Positions 41,264 through 54,087 of a DNA stretch of 64,000 bases are shown here, in pieces. Under the pieces are notes generated by a model. That model saw only the letters and a list, made by a program, of their open reading frames with translations. It was not told the DNA's origin and made no database searches. How positions within the stretch are numbered: the stretch's first letter is position 1; each line of letters begins with the position of its first letter. The DNA is from Trifolium pratense (lineage: Eukaryota; Streptophyta; Magnoliopsida; Fabales; Fabaceae). The stretch spans positions 13,268,001 through 13,332,000 of the forward strand of contig NC_060060.1 in assembly GCF_020283565.1 (NCBI RefSeq). Reading direction: 5' to 3'. Position numbers and translations under genes: made by a program.

Positions 41264-44200
41264 ATGATCAAGTTGCACTTTCAAAACCTTCTTTTTCAAT
41301 CACTTTTTGTCAATCTTTTCTCTCTTACTACTATCCTTATCTATCTACATTGTGGTAATGCTGTGAATCTACCAAACAATGAAACAGTCCCAGCAGTCTT
41401 TGTGTTTGGTGACTCTGTAGTTGACTCAGGTAATAACAACTACATCAATACCATGGTCAAGTGCGATTTTCTACCTTATGGTCAAGACTTTGGTAGTGGA
41501 AATCATCCAACTGGAAGATTCAGCAATGGTTTAGTTCCTTCAGACATCATTGGTACAAAAAATTCTTCTATTCATTTTGTTATACAACGGTTTTAAATTG
41601 CGGTTGCAGTTACACACCGACTCTACGAATATTGTAGGAAAATATGGCTAATGCACTCAAAATTGAGGTTGCAATATTAATGCGGAGACCTCAAATTTCT
41701 TTATATTGCAGTTATTTGCAAACCGCAATTTAAAACCATTTATAGATTGAAAAAATACTAGGTTGCACTTTTGGACTCATATTTTTCACAAACTTGCGAT
41801 TTTGGCCTCTTAACTTTTAAAATAACACTTTTGGCCTCCTAACTTTCACAAACTTGCGATTTTGGCCTTCTTGAAAAATTTGCATTGACATGATCAGAAG
41901 GCCAAACTTGCAAGTTTGTGAAAATTAGAGGTCAAAAGTGCAATTTATCCTTGAAAAAAAACAGAATGAACATTTTCTTGTTAAGTTTCTTAACAAAAAA
42001 ATTAATTTTTTCAGCTTCAAAATTTGGAATCAAGAAGCTTTTGCCAGCTTCTCTTGATCCAAAGTTGCAACTTGAAGATCTTCTAACAGGTGTAAGCTTT
42101 GCCTCTGGTGGTGCTGGATATGATCCTCTGACTTCTCAATTAGCAGTAATTAACTATGTCTAATACTGAATTTGAATATTTAATTGCATGCATATTTTAC
42201 ATTTTTAGTATATGTTAAAACTAACTATAATTTACCTTTTTTTTGTTATAAGTCTGTGATATCATTGTCAGAACAATTGGACATGTTCAAAAAGTACAAA
42301 AATAAGATAAATGAAGCAATTGGAGAAGAGAGAATGAACATGACAATATCAAAGAGTGTATATATTATTTGCATAGGAAGTGATGACATTGCCAATACTT
42401 ATGCTCAAACACCATATAGGAGATTCAACTATGATATTCCATCATACATAGACTTTTTGGCTTCACAATCCTCAAACTTCTTGCAGGTATGCTCTGTTAT
42501 AAAAACATAAGCAAATCATTTCTGCACATTCATTTTTTTTTTTTAAAAACTCGGTATCCGGCACAAGAACCGACTAATCTGAGGGGACCAATCCCACCGT
42601 CCACTCGCGGGGGGTCCGTTTAAAGCCAGTTTTTTTACTCTGGATGGACTAGCCCACCGAAATTGGCACCAGGGAGAATCGAACCTGAGACCTGGAGAGA
42701 AGTACACTTCAAAATCCCAAGCCAACACCACTTGTTTCTGCACTTGTTTGTAAACTTTTAAGTTAATCATTGTAGCTGTTAATAATTAGTCATTAACCAA
42801 TTTTTAAGTTTTGAATTAGAATTTTGTTTGTAACTTTTTGTTAGTCTAGTGTTATTTATATATACATAATGCAGGAACTCTATGGTTTAGGAGCTAGAAG
42901 AATTGGAGTATTAGGTATGCCAAATATAGGGTGTGTGCCTTCACAAAGAACAATTGGAGGAGGCATGGATAGAGGATGTTCAGACTATGAAAACACAGCA
43001 GCAAGACTCTTCAACTCCAAACTAGTATCTCAATTGGATGCATTTCAATATAAATTTCCAGAGGCTAAGTTTGTCTATCTTGACATTTACAATCCATTAA
43101 TGCATATGGTTCAAAACCCTGCTAAATATGGTAATCAAACACAAGCCTTGTGACCTTGTCCTTTTTTTATTCAGAAAATAACACACTAGGATTGCCAACT
43201 TTTACCTTTCATAAGTAGATCAATATATGAGCACTTTGTCTATTGTGTAGAAATAAAATAGTTTTGCACATGTGTTTTTCGTCATTCGATCGATAAGTCC
43301 TATTATATCTCGTTTGATTTAATAGTGGAAGTTATTGATTCAACTGTGAAAACTAACTTGTGCATGTGAAGTTGGTTGGCATTACATTCAAAAGACTTTT
43401 CACATAAAAGGAAAACATTTATTTCATCAAATTCATTTGCATCTTCATATATAGAACATAATGGTTCCACATGCACATTATTATGAAAATGTCCTTTGCC
43501 AACCATACTGCATAACACCTAAGTGTATAAAGTCCTAATTATATTACCAATTCCTTAAATGTATGCCTTTATTTATAGAATACGACTCCTCTGAAGGAAG
43601 TGAATACTAGTTAGCAAAGTCACTAAGTTAAGGATTGATATTTCACTAGTGAACCATACTGCATTCATGATTTGTCAGGATCTGGATTTCCTGCTGGAGG
43701 GAATGCTGCAGTTACACGCAATAATGTATAATAGCCGTTGATTTAAGATCTGACGGTCTAAATCAAACATTCAAAAATCAATTTTGACCGTTGAGTATGA
43801 TCGGACGGACGAAAACAGTTACTGTGTGACGCAGTAACTACAGCATATCTGTTTCTGATTTGTCACACATGTGCATATATATTATCAGCTATTGATTTAT
43901 TTATCAATATTTGATATTATTCGGTTTACTCGAAATTATATAGTAACAAAGTTCTCCATTTTGTAGAGAACTATAAAGATCTCTACTCTAAGGATTCAGA
44001 TTTCCTGCAATGGGAAAAACATGTATTTACATGCAGTTTTCGATCTCAACAGTTAATTTGAAATCAACCGGTTTAGAATACTCAATAACAAAATTAGTTT
44101 AAAACAATATAGACAGTTAATTTGAGATCAGACAGTTGAGATCGAAATTATGTGACACATTAATACACAAAATTCGGATTTCAAGTAGTGTAATTTTCTT

Positions 44201-44435
44201 ATGTTTGATTCTTTTCTCATTGTATTTGGTGCATGGTTTAGGTTTTGAAGTAGCAGACACAGGATGTTGTGGAACAGGAGCCATAGAAGTAAGCATATTG
44301 TGTAACCGTTACAGCTTAGACATATGTTCAAACCCTTCAAGCTATATATTCTGGGACAGTTACCATCCTACACAAGAGGCATATAATTTGCTTTGTTCAA
44401 TGGTCCTTGATCACAAAATCAATGACTTCTTCTAG
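41264..44435 (+). CDS. GDSL esterase/lipase, EXL type, tandem copy 2
   Basis: Five exons at the same positions as copy 1: 41264-41552, 42015-42145, 42253-42486, 42875-43130, 44242-44435, giving 367 residues. The signal peptide covers about residues 1-33. Catalytic Ser51 is in [12 protein letters not shown], and Asp342 and His345 are in WDSYHPT. In block III the sequence is [10 protein letters not shown], so the usual oxyanion-hole Asn is Asp184 (AAT to GAT relative to copy 1). From memory GSDD is also found in other EXL proteins, so it need not mean loss of activity. Intron 3 carries a SINE; intron 4 has grown to 1.1 kb. Intron 1 contains a short repeat with TTTTGGCCTC words (41755-41960). 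Confidence 0.93.
42528..42734 (-). mobile_element. SINE in intron 3 of the second GDSL gene
   Basis: On the minus strand there is a tRNA-like head with GGTGTTGGCTTGGG and B box AGGTTCGATTC, a body with GGTGCCAATTTCGGTGGGCT, and a poly-A tail (T-run at 42533-42544). TTTCTGCAC is duplicated at 42519-42527 and 42735-42743. The same intron in copy 1 has the undivided site TCTGCACTTGTTTG near 37016. Confidence 0.88.
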
Positions 44436-45019
44436 ACCAATTTCAGTCTCATTCTTGCTTCTACTTTCAACATTTTTTCTTCCTGTTTTGAAGTGGCCAT
44501 GATAATCAATTTGTCTCAAATTGTCCTTGTTTTGGAAAATAATTGGCAAAGAGAAATTAATTTGGAACAATTTATTTCTCCAAACGACTTATAATTTGAA
44601 ACGGATGGAATATAAGTTCATCCACTATAAACTAGCTTATCAGCTATCTGCTATTTTATTTTATTTTAGTAACTCTTTGACAGATAAAGTATTTTGTTGA
44701 ACAGAGTTACTATATTCGTTTACCATATTCATTTGCTATTTTGAAAATGAAATTCTAATATTTATATTTGCTACACTTATAAATTAATGTTGTCACTTGC
44801 ATCCTATCTGTAATAGCCTAATGTGTCTACAAAATCTGAATATTTTTTATGGTTATTGTCTTTCCTTAATGATATCAGAATTGATAGGTCAATCAATTAG
44901 GAATACTAAACATGGTCATCTTAATACTTACTCCCTCCGACCTTAATTATAAGCAAATAGTTTGCTTATGATTAAGACCGGAGAAAGTATTTAGTTGGAG
45001 TTTGATTTCAATTTTAGAA
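44436..45019. other. Spacer between convergent GDSL and WAT1 genes
   Basis: AT-rich. A 60-bp palindrome at 44929-44989 (ACTCCCTCCGACCTTAATTA and its near complement) looks like a very short Stowaway-type MITE. No gene was seen. Confidence 0.6.
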
Positions 45020-48000
45020 TTACTGAATAGTGATGATCTCTTGAGCAAAATGTTCATTCTTAACATTGCCTTCATCAGCTGAAAATACAAATTCTTGAAT
45101 AACTGGATCTGATGGAGTGTAGTCTTTGCTTTTGCCCCAAGCAACAAGGTATAGGCCCAAACAAGTGATAACAGCACCTATAACCCTGCAATATATATAT
45201 CATATTCTATTACTACTCCCTCTAACCATAATTATAAGCAGAATTTCACTTTTCAGATTCATTGAATAATTAATGTATTTGTTCTATATTATAAACTACA
45301 TACTTTTGATTATGTACTTGATTATTTATATGATTACCTTCCAAGGAACAATTCTTCCGCCAAAATGAAGTATCCCAAGATAGCAACAATTACTGTGCAT
45401 AAAGGACTAACCGCTGTTACAAATACTGGGCCTCTAGATTTCACCACTACTCCTTGCACAAAATATAACACCCCTGAGCAGACTATACCCTGTATGCCAA
45501 AATGATATATTGAGCAATCATTAGAATCTTATATTTATGAGCAGAAGAAATAGTATTTTTGAATAGTTTAGGCGGTATAACTTACAGTGTAAACAATAGA
45601 CAACAATCTCATATCCCATTTTATATACCAAACTGAAGGATTACACCATTCCATAATCATAGCCACTACTGCAGTTTCAAGTGTGCCCAAAAAACATATC
45701 CATGAGGCAAGAGAGAGTGGTGCAGGATAGGTTTTAAGGGTAATAGCCTAGAGAATTATACAAAGTTTTGTCAGTACACAAGCAAAGTAAAACAATAATA
45801 ATAAGTTTAAGGCCAAATAGCATTTTTGGCCTCCTAACTTTAGCTCATTTTGCAAAAGGTTAGCCGCACTGATTTTGTTCAAGTCAACGCACATGTGGAC
45901 AATGAATCACATGCCACGTCGGCATGTCATGTGAGTCACTATCCACGTGTGCATTGACTTAGTCAAAATCAGTGGTACCTACCTTTTGCAAAAGGTGCTA
46001 AAGTTAGGGGCCAAAAGTGCTATTTTTTTTTTTTGAATGGCAACCAATAGTGTTAATATGAAGCTTCTTCAAAAAAAATTAATTAGTGTTAATATGAAAG
46101 TTAGGGGGCCAAAAGTTTGTGAAAGTTAAAAGAATCGAAAATACAATTTAGCCTAAGTTTAATTGTTAATGAAGTTTAATAATAACTCACTTGAACGATC
46201 ACAAAACAAGCACAACTAAAGCATCCTAATGCAATCATTATAGAGCCAGCTACTACAGGTTGAGTATTGGTCTCATCAGTATGCTGGTTATGACTATTGC
46301 CTCCAAATGTCCCTAAAAGTACAGGGCCTTTAATTAGAGTCATCACCATTGCACCTGAAACAGATGCTATGGTTCCCACCACTTTTGCTTGGCTCCTTAT
46401 ACATTTTACCTTTATCTTCTCAAGCCTAATTATACAGAACAAAAAAATTGTCTAACTTATATTGTCAAGAACTCAAAAATAACATGTTATCCCTCCATGA
46501 CAAAATATAAGCAAAGTTACTTTTTAGATTTATTGTATAATTGATTAATGTATCTGATCAATTTACTTTTTAAATTTATTGCATGGTTGACTAATTTATC
46601 TAGTGAGACCAAATACATTAATCATACAATAAATTTAAAAAATAATTTTTGTTTATATTTTGTCACGGATGGAGTATATCTGTATATGTATACGATCTAA
46701 TTTGAAAACTTTGTTGCTAGAAGAGTGAAAATATATAATGCTTAGTTATTTTACCTAAAAATGCAGGCCAAGATAAAGGCACTGGCAGGAAGGATATTGG
46801 TCATGGCAGCTGCAAAGGTTGCTGTTGTGTACTTCATCCCTAAAAAATACAAATTTTGACCAATAACAGGTCTGCATGTGATAAAAAGTAAACATTAAAT
46901 TTAAGTGAAAATATGTTCATTAATTAATCAATGAGACTATGCGTTTAATTAATAATATGTAATTAAAATTACACTTATGTCAATTGAACAATATTTTGTG
47001 ACACCAAAATTAAATGATTTTTACCAAAAATTAAATAATTAACATTGGTTTTTTCCTTAAAAATATAAATAAATTCATGAATATATTATCATAGTGGCAC
47101 TAATTACTATTATACAACTATTTTTGAGGGGGTTTGAACTATGATCTTTAAGGTTACAAAGTCAAGTTTATGTCCAAAAAAAAAAAAGGTTACAAAGTCA
47201 AGTTCTAACCACCGAGTTGATATGTCTTGGACAAATAATTAACACAATTCAATTAGCAATTGGTAACATATGATCTTTCTTATTCTTAATATAAGAAAAA
47301 AAAATTATTTTATAAATTCATTGAAAGATTGATATATCTAATTTATGATATAGAAGACTAAATACATCAATGTTTCAATAAAAGATGGAGTAACAAGATT
47401 AGATAACTCATTATTATTAACCACTATGGTTTAATTTTCTTTCTTAACCTAAAATTTGAACATTATTAAACACGACTTTCATGCGCTTCAAAGTAAATGT
47501 AGATTTCAACATCTAAAATTTGTTTGTTTCAAAAAAAAACATCTAAAATTTGTGATTAATCACATTCAAATTTGCTGTTAATGAAGCTCAATATAATATA
47601 TATCTAATATTATGACATGCATTAACATTTAAAAAGTTGTCCAATTTAGGTGTCTCTCAAATAACATCTATGTTAAAATTATTACTATTGTATCCAAAAA
47701 AAAAATTATTACTCTAGAAAGCTGAGCAACACTATCTTCATGAAGATTGAAAATGTCATTTTAGTCCTTACTTTCCTGCAAAAAATAAAAAGCACAATGC
47801 ATCATACATACTTAATTTAAATATTGAACACAAAATATATAAAACAAAAACAATACACAAAGGGAGAGAAGTTTACTTATATTTATAGATGTCAAAATAG
47901 AGTGCAAAAGGGGTTATGAAAATGAATGCTACAACATGTCGATACACAATAAATACATAATTGCTCATTCCCTTATTCATTGCAGCCTTTGATAAAACAT

Positions 48001-48088
48001 CCATAATTGCATATCCAAATTGCAAAAACACAACTGCTATGAATGGTTTTGCTCTTACAAACCAATGTTGTGTTTCATGTTTCTCCAT
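45020..48088 (-). CDS. WAT1-related / UMAMIT (nodulin-21 type) transporter
   Basis: A membrane transporter of the drug/metabolite (EamA) superfamily; relatives move amino acids or auxin across plasma membrane or tonoplast. Seven exons: 48088-47877, 47775-47713, 46871-46755, 46425-46191, 45747-45586, 45489-45338, 45185-45020. These join in frame to 368 residues, the usual family length with ten membrane spans. Landmarks are KPFIAVVFLQFGYAIMDV near the start, PVIGQNLYFLGMKYTTATFA at the end of the first EamA repeat, SRGPVFVTAVSPLCTVIVA in the second, and GRVIGAVITCLGLYLVAWGK near the end. A charged cytosolic tail follows. Introns hold a Stowaway-like MITE (46491-46674) and a dispersed repeat (45800-46150). 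The substrate cannot be told from sequence. Confidence 0.93.
45800..46150. repeat. Dispersed repeat in a WAT1 intron
   Basis: It is bounded by GGCCAAATAGCATTTTTGGC and an inverted GGGGCCAAAAGTGCTATTTT, with TTGACTTAGTCAAAATCAGT in the middle. It is of the same family as the repeat in the HIPP intron. Confidence 0.6.
46491..46674. mobile_element. Stowaway-like MITE in a WAT1 intron
   Basis: CCCTCCATGACAAAATATAA at the left and its near complement ending CACGGATGGAG at the right. About 184 bp, AT-rich, flanked by TA-containing sequence. Confidence 0.7.
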
Positions 48089-49819
48089 CTTCTTGTTAGA
48101 AAATGGAATGAAATAGTATAATGTAGATATAGCTAATAAGGGGACTAAAAATATTTGTTACCTATAATTTTCTTTCAAACACATTGGTCTTTTAGCAATT
48201 ATGAATATATACTACTATATACTAAGACAAAAAAAAATACACAAATAAGTGTATCATAAATAGAATCTTAATTTCACTAGAGGTGTGATAAAGTGGCTTA
48301 GTGGTTTGGGAGAGGGACATAGGGGTTAGAGTGATAAGAAAATCACAAGTGCAATTCAACTTCACCAACTAACAATGAAACATGCAACTAGCATTTTTCA
48401 TATATTTTTTTAAAAAAAATCACTTGAAATCTCTTAATTATTTCAATAACTCTCTTTCATTATGTACTGGCTCAATTAAATAGAGCTCTCTATAGGATTT
48501 ACAATTGCCCTTTTTAATTTGGTTCTAATTTTCAAACATAAAAAATATCAATGACTAATGAGACATAAGAAAACGCAATAGTAAAAAACTAATTCATTAT
48601 ACTATATAGTATAATATTATAAAAATATACATGAATTTTTTTTAGTAATTATAACCTCTTGGTGAAGGCAAAGGTACAAAAAAATAAAAATTGAGCGGTG
48701 ATTTATTTATTTATTGTTAAATAATGTAGTGGCTACCACCTTAAAAAACAAAATTGTTCGGGACGCGTCATAAATTCCGTCTCAGGTTTATTATTACGGG
48801 ACGGAAATTATTTTCGTCGCAAAATTCCGTCTTAATTTGATTTTTTTTTAATAGTAAAACTTCGGTCATGCGTATAATATATAATGTTTCTACCAACTGA
48901 ATTATGCGCACAGAAATTTAAATGGTGATTTATGTACAATAAAAAAAAAAAGACTTCAACACATTATTTAAGGGGGGAAAGGACTAACCGAGAAGATTAA
49001 TAGCATTGCAAACCTTAATTTCACAGGCATAACAAAGGATTTGTAAGTGATGACTTAACATTATTAAAACCAAACCTTTGTTAGAGAAGAACATAAAACA
49101 AATTTGAAGAAGAATGATTACAATGCATTATTCTATTCATTCATCAATGTGTCCGTACGGTCAACTTTGAGAATATTGAAAATGCAACTACATTCAAATA
49201 AGCGTGGGATATTCTTGAGAAATGTGAAGAATTTGAGGTTGCAAACTTTAAGAAGACAACTTAAGTTGTTGCGGATGGAATATGATTTATCCGGAACATA
49301 ATTGGTTGACTTTGACAACAAGATTTGAGGTAGTTATGGTGGTGATAGGCTTTTAGAGTGGTGGTTCACGGTGGCGAATGTACTTACAAAAAATGTTAAC
49401 ATTCAAACACTCAAGTCAGTATGAGATCAAAGTGTGTGAGAGCGAAAAAGTGATTGAATCGTACCTTGGTGCGAAAGCCTTCACACTTATATAGAGGGAG
49501 CGATTATAATCGTTAACGTGATAACCAGCATAGAATGTGGAGAACCGTTGAGATCAATCTAACGGTTTAGGACAGAGGGGAGGAAAGGGTTCGTTGTGGA
49601 AGGCCCACGAAAATTCCGGTGTAGTGCATAAGTGATCTTGTGTCTCACTTAAGTAACTAATCAAATGAAGAATTCTAGAAAACAAATAACTAATCAAACA
49701 GGATTAAAAAGGTTATCACTTGTGCGATACTTATCGTCCAAATTTGACTACATTAATTGTTGTTGTCATAGAGGAATCCAAATATATGACTACCATGGAG
49801 ATTGAAGAATTTCAATGCT
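48089..49819. other. AT-rich spacer upstream of WAT1
   Basis: The first part is the WAT1 promoter side. A GGGACGGAAATT / AATTCCGTC inverted pair at 48760-48840 is probably a transposon scrap. The stretch 49390-49660 is richer in G+C, has a TTATATAGAGG word and could be an LTR remnant, but no partner was found. Confidence 0.45.
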
Positions 49820-50160
49820 CTTTAACAAAGAGTTTTTGAGAGAAATAAAAAAAAAAATGTCACTGAGCAAGCCCTACAAGCTCAAATCTCAAAGAAGGGT
49901 CACAAGGGAAAAGGAAAGAAGAAATATCACAAAGGAGGAAATAGTTGAAATAAATATAACTCGAGAGATGATTTAATCAAGTAGAATATCTTCTTCAAGA
50001 AAAGGAAACTCTTAATCAATATAACTCTAGAGATGATTTAATCAAGGAGAAGTAGAAACTCAACAAGAATATTCAATGCTATAACGAGTAAAATCCTGAA
50101 ATTGTCATATACTGTATGTATTGAGGTTGTGCTCGAGTTCTAGAACTTGAATGTGCAAAG
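49820..50160 (+). pseudogene. Copia gag C-terminal scrap
   Basis: Plus-strand reading gives EQALQAQISKKGHKGKGKKK followed by a duplicated NSRDDLIK-like segment and, after a stop, an IQCYN start of a zinc knuckle. This is the C-terminal part of a copia gag of a type different from the three full elements. Stops and a frame change show it is dead. Confidence 0.55.
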
Positions 50161-51126
50161 GAATTCAAGGGGGGCATGAGAAAATTAGGGTGTGAACAAA
50201 GAAATTCTATTAAAAAAAGTTGGGCTTTTTAAGTTGGGCCACAAGTTTTTGTTTTTGCACCCCCTACTCGACTTGTAACAAAGGAAAAGAAAATGTGGGA
50301 AATATCTCTTGGCAGCATAAGAAAACCACCCCCAAGAATATGTTAACGTTATGTCATGTATTAGTACTACAAGTAACAACACAAATATAATAGTCAGTGC
50401 TTCGATCTTATGCAAAGGCCTTATTAAATTTTTGTTTCAAAGTGTTTTTTTCTTGTTGAATTGGTTACGAAATTAATTTTATGCATGCCAAGTTGATGAT
50501 CCAACTCGACCCTTGATTTCTCTAGCAGACAAGATGTGATGACGGGGTACAATAATGCAAAGCAAATTAATGATTTTTCAATTCAATTATGTTTTAAAAG
50601 TTTATTCACTTTCTCACTTTATCTCCTACACTACATATTACCTAATGGGGTTAATTATATATGGCCATGAACAACAGCTACAATGATGTCCAATATGTCA
50701 ATGGACGATGGCATGCATCGTCAAGGTCCACCAAAGACGTGAGTGTGAGTGAGTGAGTGGACGCTAATTACGGTTCATGGGTTAAGATGTTTTTATTATT
50801 GTGTACTGTATGTTGTTGCAATATTTACAAGGAAGATTAAATAAATATCATATGCGGGGGGATATCTACGAATATGAATTTTAAGCATCAAATTTATGAT
50901 TTTCTTTCTCCGTGTATTCTCAATCATAGATATATGTTATGCCGTAAAAGAATATCATAGATTTAAAACATAAAAAATCATATGCAAATTTGAATGACCA
51001 GTCAAAAAATGACAAAATAATGTGAAAAATATATATATAAAGAACTAAATTATTCATTGAAATCAAGTTAAAGGACTATGAAATTAATTTTGCCAATAAA
51101 ATTCACACAAAAAAAAGTTGTTATTA
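50161..51126. other. AT-rich spacer
   Basis: No gene, RNA or clear repeat was seen. GAGTGTGAGTGAGTGAGTGG near 50740-50760 is a short simple repeat. Confidence 0.5.
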
Positions 51127-51640
51127 TGTCAAATTCGGTTATGATTTAGTAATGAAACAACGATTTCACATGGTATGCAATTGGAATGGTATCCGGAAGT
51201 CTCAAGCTCCTCACAAAGTGCATCATTTATTTTGGCATCTTTGTCGGGGATGTCTCCCAACGCATTCTCGTTTGTCACAACGGCATGTGGACTGTTTGTT
51301 ACTATGTCTTATTTGTGATCATGATGGAGAAGACAATTTGCATGTAGTTTTTGAGTGAACACCAACATGAGATAGCTGGCAGGCTGCAGGCCTTGAGGCT
51401 ATCCTACACAATGACGAGTATCAACCTGAGTCTATAGTTGCTCGAATTTTTGCAACAAGGAGATAGTGGTACAGTAAGGAGTGTTTCAACACTGTTTTGG
51501 TGCATTTGGCATTTGGATGACAATAAGTGCTCACCAAGTCGGGTAAGAAGGTCAGCTTTTGTTATGTGGCATGAGTGGTTTTATGTTAATGCACTACAAC
51601 AACCTTTAACAAAGTTGAATGTAACTAGCAATATATGTCG
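51127..51640 (+). pseudogene. LINE retrotransposon 3' scrap (zinc-binding RT tail)
   Basis: The reading 51152-51358 contains the zf-RVT pattern found after plant LINE reverse transcriptase: HHLFWHLCRGCLPTHSRL, then CLICDHDGEDNLHVVFE. After a stop, frames carry WQAAGLEAIL and a later LFWCIWH block of the LINE C-terminal RNase H-like region. The core reverse transcriptase is absent. Confidence 0.8.
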
Positions 51641-51937
51641 TGATAATAACATTTGTTACCATGTGGTAATCGCAGCCACAAACCGACATTCATGGTTACG
51701 AAAACAACATGTTGAGGTAGTCACACTTGTTTCAACAAAGAAATATCTGGTGTCAATATTACATTTTAATTTGTGATTGTGACTATATTTTTTTGTCCAA
51801 ATATTTGTGTCCAAACAAGTGTTTCTTATGGAGAGATCCAAATTCATACAATCATACTAGTACACTTAAAATTTTGGCAAAAATACTTTTTGAGGCATTT
51901 GAGTCTAAACACCGTTTTAAGTTTGTGCCTTGACACA

Positions 51938-52262
51938 AACGCAATGTTTAGAAATACTCAAAACATGCATGTGAAAGTAGTGAAACCATGATGGTAAAGT
52001 TAAAAAGTTAAATCATCGCAAGTTTTTAAGAATCTTGCTTCATGACCTTATTTGATTCAAGGGTTCATCCTTATTCTTAACTAAGCGTCCCCCACTAACA
52101 CCCAAAATTTGCCAAATGACACATTAGTACTACATCAAATTATGCTTATGTAGTTTTCAATTTAGCCAAATGATCTTGTCAATTGGTATCTTTTTCATGA
52201 TCAACCAATATTCCGTAGGGTCCCATGTGACATTTCCATGTATGGGACAAATGAAAATCCAA
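51938..52262 (-). repeat. Dispersed repeat, copy 1 of an inverted pair
   Basis: It shares long blocks with the complement of 61598-61990, including AACTAAGCGTCCCCCACTAA, TTTTTCATGATCAACCAATA and GCATGTGAAA-type flanks, with indels between. The family was not recognised. Confidence 0.75.
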
Positions 52263-53964
52263 TTTAATCTCACATCTATGTATACCATATAGACAAAACA
52301 TTGTAGCATAATTGAAAAATGGACGAAGACATAAAATTCAACCTAATGTGAAAAAGTTGTTATCATATGCCTTCTTTAGGGCACTGTCTTGTTTTAGTAA
52401 CATAGTTTGTACCCATACATAATTCTTTTCCATGATTCATAAAATACTGAAAACTCATAAGTCTCAAATGAGCCAGAAAGACGATTTTTGAATCCACTTT
52501 GACATATAAGGTCGAAATTTTTATTAAAAAAGTGTCATGGGATGGAATATAAACTATGTTGAATATTAATAGTGCTGCAACCACCAAGTTTGCTTTTTTC
52601 CCGTGACCATTTCTTTTCAAAATTAAACATCTCACTTGTAGATATTAATCTCTTAAATTTTATAATATTCAAATAACCGGTAAAAAATTTCTAAAAATTT
52701 TAACACTGCAGCATGTCAAATTCATGTTCAAATCCAAAACATTCGACAATATCATAACATTTAAGCCCTCTTAATTTTCCGCAACCATATAAAACTATCT
52801 TCAGTTATACATTTTTTTTTATAAGAATCTTCAGTTATACATTAAACATACTAATACTAATGTTATTTATTTGCCTTCCAGCCATAGCGCAGTTTGTCTC
52901 TATAGTAAAAGATTCTGGCCGTGATTTTTTTGTTTATTTAAAATATTATTATGGTCATGGTTTGGTATAAAATAAGATTATATGTGGTCATGGAGTAATC
53001 TTAAAGAATTATCTGTGTAATTAATTAATAAAACCGCAACTAATTAATATATAAAAACATTCGTATATTCCATGCAATGCAATAGACCAACTCACATAAA
53101 GGCCCGTTAGTGTGCTAATATGAGGTGGATATAGACTTATAGTGGATCACATGGATAGCACAATAGAAATAGAAATATAAGTGCATGTGTAGTTGCAGAT
53201 TTTTTATTAAAAAAAAAAAAGTTTTTTGGGTTTCAGTGAAAAAAATTAAATATAAAATTTAAAAATAACCCAAGATAAAGTGTAGGTGTATCAACCCTTT
53301 TTTGGGTAGAGATGACCTTAGTTTTTATGCCCATTTTACTTCCTTTGAATGTCAAATATAAAATATTTGGTATTATAGGAAGTGTATATTATTATTATCA
53401 TGTTGCTATGTCGATGTCTTTTTCTTTTTCTTTTTTTTATATTAGTATATCATTTAAAATTATGCAATTATAAAAGTTTATATTAGTATATAGAATGTCA
53501 ATTGAGCGGAATAGATGTTCACTTCTACTTCCTACCAAACTAATACAATGCTCTACTAAAACGTTTAGAGCAACAATGTATTAATGTTCTGAGATCACAT
53601 GAGAATGAAACATTACATTTCTACCTAAAATCTTAATATAGTCATCTATCTTATGTATACGTTATTCCTTGTAAAAATAATGTCAATGGTTAACTGATTT
53701 AATAATATTATATTAATATTTTTCATTGTTATCAGATTTTAGGTTAGAGTCACATGTGCTCTTAAATAGAGATAAATATTAAAAAAATTGTAAATATTTT
53801 TTAAGCTCTGATATTTTTATTGTTTTGAATTGAGACACTATTCTCGCACTATAAATTTTCTTATATAAAAAATAATGAGTTGAAAGATCTATTACGAATT
53901 GAGAGATATTTTCTAAATTTTTCTAAATAAGGAGTTGAAAAATATTTTAAAGTAATTACAATAT
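52263..53964. other. AT-rich spacer
   Basis: No gene or RNA was seen. It contains many poly-A and poly-T runs and short duplicated words such as CTTCAGTTATACATT near 52800 and 52830. Confidence 0.5.
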
Positions 53965-53975
53965 ACAATATTTTG

Positions 53976-54087
53976 AACCCACTTAGGTTGGTCTAATGGT
54001 ATTGGTTTGGAACCTGTGAGTGTGCTCCTCCTTAAGGTCTTAGGTTTGATGCCAATTTGGATGGGCTAATTTAACTTCTTAAAAAAA
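53976..54087 (+). mobile_element. Short SINE with target duplication
   Basis: A tRNA-like head (TTGGTCTAATGGTATTGG), a B-box-like TCTTAGGTTTGATG, a body GCCAATTTGGATGGGCTAAT and an A-tail. An 11-bp duplication ACAATATTTTG lies at 53965-53975 and 54088-54098. It is of the same broad family as the SINE in the GDSL intron. Confidence 0.85.
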
